Below are positions 7,684 through 9,962 of a stretch of DNA of 9,962 nt, in pieces. Made by a program: the position numbers and the translations under genes. The stretch comes from an uncultured Eubacteriales bacterium (lineage in GTDB: Bacteria; Bacillota_A; Clostridia; Christensenellales; Aristaeellaceae), in the NCBI GenBank assembly GCA_902803675.1, contig CADCQZ010000325.1, forward strand, positions 1 to 9,962. Direction: 5' to 3'. Under the pieces are notes generated by a model, which had not been told where the DNA came from, made no database searches, and saw only the letters and a list, made by a program, of their open reading frames with translations. Position 1 is the first letter of the stretch; every line of letters starts with the position of its first letter.

Positions 7684-7707
7684 TGGACCATGAGCATGGC
7701 GAATTAA

Positions 7708-8934
7708 TTAGTTCAAGCCGGCGTTCTTGAGCGCTTCTTCTCTGCGGGCGGTCCAGAACTCCTTGAATCCGGCGGCCTTGATGCCTTCCTCGGTGGAAGC
7801 GGTCATGGTCTCTTCAAAGGCTTGAGCCAGGATCTGGGCCCGCTTCACCAGGGCGTCGTTGTGGGCCTGATCCTCGTCGTTCCAGGCGCCGATCTCCTTC
7901 AGATACCGGACCGCGCCATCGTGGAAGGGAATGGCCCAATGCTTCTCCAGCCGATTGACCGCCCAGCCGGGGGTGCTGGCGTGGGCATCCTTATACAAAT
8001 CGAAGGACTCGTTGATCATCTTGCACAGCTGATACACATACTCCTCGTTCTGGGAGGCATAGGTCACCAGGTTGGGGGTGGGGAAACGGGAAATGGATTT
8101 GGGGGTCTCCGGCGTGCAGCCGCCGGGGCCAGCGGTGCCCTGAGCGGGAACCAGGAAGGGGCAGATGGCGGTGAGCCGGGCCCAGGCTTCGGTATCGTCC
8201 GCAGGGAACTCGGCGATGTGATAGCCCCGGGAGGAGCTTTCCAGCTCATAGAGCTTGGCGCCGTCGGAAGTGGCTGCTGCCGCGTCCACGGTGTTGTTCA
8301 CCAGACCCTCCAGAGAAGCGGAATAACTGGGGAATTCCACGACCACGCAGTCATCCCAGGTCAGGCCGCCGAAGGCCAGGAAGGCTTCCATCTCCAGGTT
8401 GGTGGAGGCGTTGCCGATGACGTAGGCCACCCGCTTGCCCTTGGCGTCGGCAGGGGTTTCGATGCCCGCGTCGGCGGCAGTGGCCATGACCATGCCTGTG
8501 TCAGGCACGCAGTTCCAGACCATGCGCAGATCCTGAGGACCCCATTCCACGGAGGAGAACTCCTCCAGGCCTTCGAAGGCCAGCCAGGAACCGGAGCCGG
8601 TGGCGCAGAAGTCCACGGTGCCCTGCAGCAGGGGCGCGATACGGGCCACGTCCGTTCCGGCGGGGATAACGCGCATGGTGACGCCGTACTTCTGCTTGAA
8701 AGCGTTGGCGATGGCCGTGCTGTGGATGTAGCCGGTGCCGCCTACATCGTAAGCCGTCCAGGTGATGGTCTTGGGCAGCTGGAAGGTGGGTTCCTCCACC
8801 TTCTGCTCCGTGGTGGTTTCGGGCTGCGCCGTTGCGGCGGGCGCGGTGGTGGCGGTCTGCGTGTTCCCGGAACAGGCGACCAACAGAGAGAGCATCATAC
8901 AGAGTGTCAGGATAATTGCGAACGTCTTTTTCAT
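7708..8934 (-). CDS. TAXI-family TRAP transporter solute-binding lipoprotein
   Basis: 408 residues. It captures the substrate outside the membrane for the fused permease. The N-terminus is a lipoprotein signal (MKK, hydrophobic core, lipobox LVAC with Cys21 as the lipid-attached residue), followed by a flexible Thr/Ala/Gln/Glu-rich linker to about residue 50. The mature domain shows the TAXI hallmark GGTGYIHSTAIANAF (65-79), the hinge-region motif PADAKGKRVAYVIG (161-174), and a C-terminal helical region with GWAVNR and AIPFHDGAVRYLKEIGAW. It is longer than the roughly 320-residue short TAXI proteins, matching the longer subgroup. The ATG has AGGAGG at 5-6 nt. It is the first gene of the operon, about 140 nt downstream of a clear promoter. 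The lipid anchor indicates a monoderm-style attachment. The ligand cannot be told from sequence; characterised TAXI proteins bind small acids such as glutamate. Confidence 0.95.
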   Translation of the reverse strand: MKKTFAIILTLCMMLSLLVACSGNTQTATTAPAATAQPETTTEQKVEEPTFQLPKTITWTAYDVGGTGYIHSTAIANAFKQKYGVTMRVIPAGTDVARIAPLLQGTVDFCATGSGSWLAFEGLEEFSSVEWGPQDLRMVWNCVPDTGMVMATAADAGIETPADAKGKRVAYVIGNASTNLEMEAFLAFGGLTWDDCVVVEFPSYSASLEGLVNNTVDAAAATSDGAKLYELESSSRGYHIAEFPADDTEAWARLTAICPFLVPAQGTAGPGGCTPETPKSISRFPTPNLVTYASQNEEYVYQLCKMINESFDLYKDAHASTPGWAVNRLEKHWAIPFHDGAVRYLKEIGAWNDEDQAHNDALVKRAQILAQAFEETMTASTEEGIKAAGFKEFWTARREEALKNAGLN

Positions 8935-9075
8935 TTTTGCCTCCTGATTTGAATATGGTGTTGTTTGTTCCTTTTGGGACTTAGACTACCTTGCAACCAT
9001 CTGTTTTTATTCACCCCTTCCGCTGCATCGGCTCCACGGGCCTGTCTCCAAGGGTAGTCCGTCCCTTTGTTTCGA
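8935..9075 (-). promoter_or_regulatory. Structured 5' leader of the TRAP/catabolic operon
   Basis: About 140 nt lie between the predicted transcription start (near 9075) and the first ATG. Within it 15 base pairs can form: GGGAC (8976-8980) with GTCCC (9061-9065), and GACTACCTTG (8984-8993) with the interrupted CAAGGGTAGTC (9049-9059, G9052 bulged). These enclose 55 nt (8994-9048) that hold smaller possible pairings and an 8-codon GTG mini-ORF (9011-9037). The closing stem ends about 25 nt before the ribosome binding site. No U run follows it on the transcribed strand, and no anti-ribosome-binding-site sequence is evident. I could not match it to the consensus of any riboswitch class I know. 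The same inverted sequences could instead be a pair of protein operators. Confidence 0.5.
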
Positions 9076-9080
9076 TTTGT

Positions 9081-9109
9081 ATTTTATCATGAGTAAAGAA
9101 AACTTTCAA
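9081..9109 (-). promoter_or_regulatory. Sigma70-type promoter of the minus-strand operon
   Basis: Read on the minus strand: -35 TTGAAA (9104-9109), a 17-nt spacer and -10 TAAAAT (9081-9086), with TG one base upstream of the -10 (extended -10). Upstream of the -35 lies a very AT-rich tract with A and T runs (about 9110-9155) that could act as an UP element. Transcription would start near 9074-9076 and read the leader and then the solute-binding protein gene. Confidence 0.82.
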
Positions 9110-9165
9110 TATTAATTCGCAATTCTTTTTTAAAAAAAATATTTTCTTTTTATCCGATTAACATT

Positions 9166-9255
9166 CTGCTTAGTCCCGTATGATATGCCTCCAATCGAGT
9201 TCTTACCTATTAATAATGAATGCTTGCTGCTTAGCAGAGTCTGTCCCGCATGACA
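9166..9255. repeat. Imperfect direct repeat in the divergent intergenic region (candidate operators)
   Basis: CTGCTTAG occurs at 9166-9173 and again at 9227-9234. Each is followed by a related word, TCCCGTATGATA (9174-9185) and TCCCGCATGACA (9244-9255), ten of twelve bases identical. In the second copy nine extra bases separate the two parts, and the first part becomes an 11-bp palindrome CTGCTTAGCAG (9227-9237). The copies lie between the two divergent promoters, where an IclR-type regulator would bind. Function is inferred from position only. Confidence 0.5.
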
Positions 9256-9305
9256 AAGCGACCAATTTTTGTTCTCGATGGAGTAAAGTTTTCGATTATA
9301 CCATA

Positions 9306-9333
9306 TTGTTTTTCCATCAACCTATGCTATAAT
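9306..9333 (+). promoter_or_regulatory. Promoter of the IclR-type regulator gene
   Basis: A perfect -10 TATAAT (9328-9333) is preceded by TGC, making an extended -10. A weak -35 TTGTTT (9306-9311) is 16 nt upstream. The predicted start is near 9340, giving a leader of about 75 nt before the regulator ATG. It is divergent from the operon promoter, whose -35 lies about 200 bp away, so one regulator could control both. Confidence 0.78.
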
Positions 9334-9416
9334 TGATTCAACAAGAGAATGGCTTTCGTCCGAAGCAGGTTTTCCCCGGCTTCAGATAGTAGAGTCTTTT
9401 TACAGTGAGGAAAAGA

Positions 9417-9962
9417 ATGAAGAAGAAAGAAACCATCCCCTCTACCCCCCAATCCCTGGACAAGGCGCTGAATCTGCTGATCTATATGGCTCAGACCAAC
9501 CGCAGCATGTCCATCTCGGAGATAGAACAGGAGTTGGGCGTCAGCCGCCCCACGGCCTATTCGATCCTGAACTCCCTGATGAAGTATGATTTCATTGAGA
9601 AGAACACCGATACCAGCAAGTTCTCCATCGGCTTCAGGGCCTTCGTCATGGCGTTCAACTATCCCCGGAACTATCCGTTTCTGTTCCTGCTGGAGCACTA
9701 TATAAAGCAGCTTCACGACAAGTGGAAGTGCCGGGTGAACGTCACCGTCTTTAAGCCCCCCATGAACACCATTAAGATACTCTCCTTCAGCGGATCCGAA
9801 GAGCCCATTTCTCGTGCCATCACTGGCTCCCTGATCCCCTCCTATGCCTCCGGCTCAGGCAAGGTCATGCTGGCCTCCCTTCCCGACGAGCAGCTTAAAG
9901 CCTATATCGACCAAAGCGTGCTGCACCCCTATACCCAGTTCACCATCACGGACAAGGAGGCC
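9417..9962 (+). CDS. IclR-family transcriptional regulator (5' 182 codons, runs off the window)
   Basis: The ATG (9417-9419) has GTGAGG about 5-7 nt upstream. The reading frame stays open to the last base, so the C-terminus is missing. The N-terminal winged helix-turn-helix spans about residues 12-70: QSLDKALNLLIYMAQ, then ISEIEQELGVSRPTAYSILN (33-52), and SLMKYDFIEK leading into the wing. From about residue 85 the effector-binding domain begins, with the typical AITGSLIPSYASGSGKVMLA (134-153). IclR proteins bind DNA as dimers or tetramers and respond to small metabolites, usually controlling the adjacent catabolic operon. Here the gene is divergent from the transporter and pathway genes, the classic arrangement for local control and autoregulation. 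Whether it represses or activates, and its effector, cannot be read from sequence; the pathway substrate or an intermediate is the natural guess. Confidence 0.92.
   Translation, partial: MKKKETIPSTPQSLDKALNLLIYMAQTNRSMSISEIEQELGVSRPTAYSILNSLMKYDFIEKNTDTSKFSIGFRAFVMAFNYPRNYPFLFLLEHYIKQLHDKWKCRVNVTVFKPPMNTIKILSFSGSEEPISRAITGSLIPSYASGSGKVMLASLPDEQLKAYIDQSVLHPYTQFTITDKEA

Noticed and set aside
7822..8952. Plus-strand open frame of 376 codons antisense to the TAXI gene
   Set aside because: Low-complexity Gly/Val-rich shadow; the minus strand has a signal peptide, lipobox and family motifs.
8976..9065. A known riboswitch or T-box in the operon leader
   Set aside because: No T-box sequence (GGTGGNACCGCG) and no match by eye to TPP, FMN, cobalamin, glycine, SAM, ZTP, guanidine or c-di-AMP consensus; kept only as an unclassified structured leader.
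8976..9085. Plus-strand terminator formed by the same inverted repeat followed by a T-rich stretch
   Set aside because: The arms are about 70 nt apart, the T-rich stretch is interrupted, and no plus-strand gene lies upstream to be terminated.
9327..9716. Minus-strand open frame of 129 codons at the right end
   Set aside because: It lies antisense to the start of the IclR gene and covers that gene's promoter; the plus-strand frame has a clear HTH domain and ribosome binding site.

Overview
The window is a compact, almost entirely minus-strand catabolic operon from a GC-rich bacterium, with a divergent plus-strand IclR-type regulator at the right end. AT-rich intergenic DNA, strong AGGAGG-type ribosome binding sites, short gene spacings and a Clostridia-like lipoprotein signal followed by a Thr/Ala/Gln linker suggest an anaerobic Bacillota (Clostridia, perhaps Oscillospiraceae). 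This placement is inference from style only; no rRNA or other marker is present.

Layout in transcription order on the minus strand: a sigma70-type promoter (9081-9109); a leader of about 140 nt that can fold into a long base-paired element (8976-9065); a TAXI-type TRAP solute-binding lipoprotein (7708-8934); an intercistronic stem-loop; a fused TRAP permease (5614-7563); an IadA-like amidohydrolase (4387-5589); a second intercistronic hairpin (4327-4361); an SDR dehydrogenase (3559-4293); a MaoC hydratase (3066-3545); a thiolase (1847-3055); a biotin-dependent acyl-CoA carboxyltransferase subunit (255-1817); a strong intrinsic terminator (195-234); and the 5' end of a second, unrelated amidohydrolase (PF04909-like) that leaves the window at base 1. 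On the plus strand an IclR-family regulator starts at 9417 from its own extended -10 promoter and runs off the right edge.

Read together, the genes look like an uptake-and-degradation pathway. A small organic acid or amide is captured by the TAXI protein and carried in by the fused permease. An amidohydrolase opens or deacylates it. After CoA activation, which is not encoded here, a MaoC/SDR/thiolase set performs an (R)-3-hydroxyacyl-CoA version of beta-oxidation, and a carboxyltransferase handles the resulting short acyl-CoA. The SDR has an Asp at the end of its second beta strand, the usual NAD(H) signature, which fits the oxidative direction. The substrate cannot be read from sequence. The IadA-like enzyme keeps the metal-binding scaffold of isoaspartyl dipeptidase but appears to have lost its carboxylated lysine and several substrate contacts, so it probably acts on something else.

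The points most worth a second look are that altered amidohydrolase active site, the structured leader of the operon, the repeated GGGAC-N-GACT and CTGCTTAG...TCCCGYATGAYA motifs in the divergent regulatory region, and the combination of genes itself.
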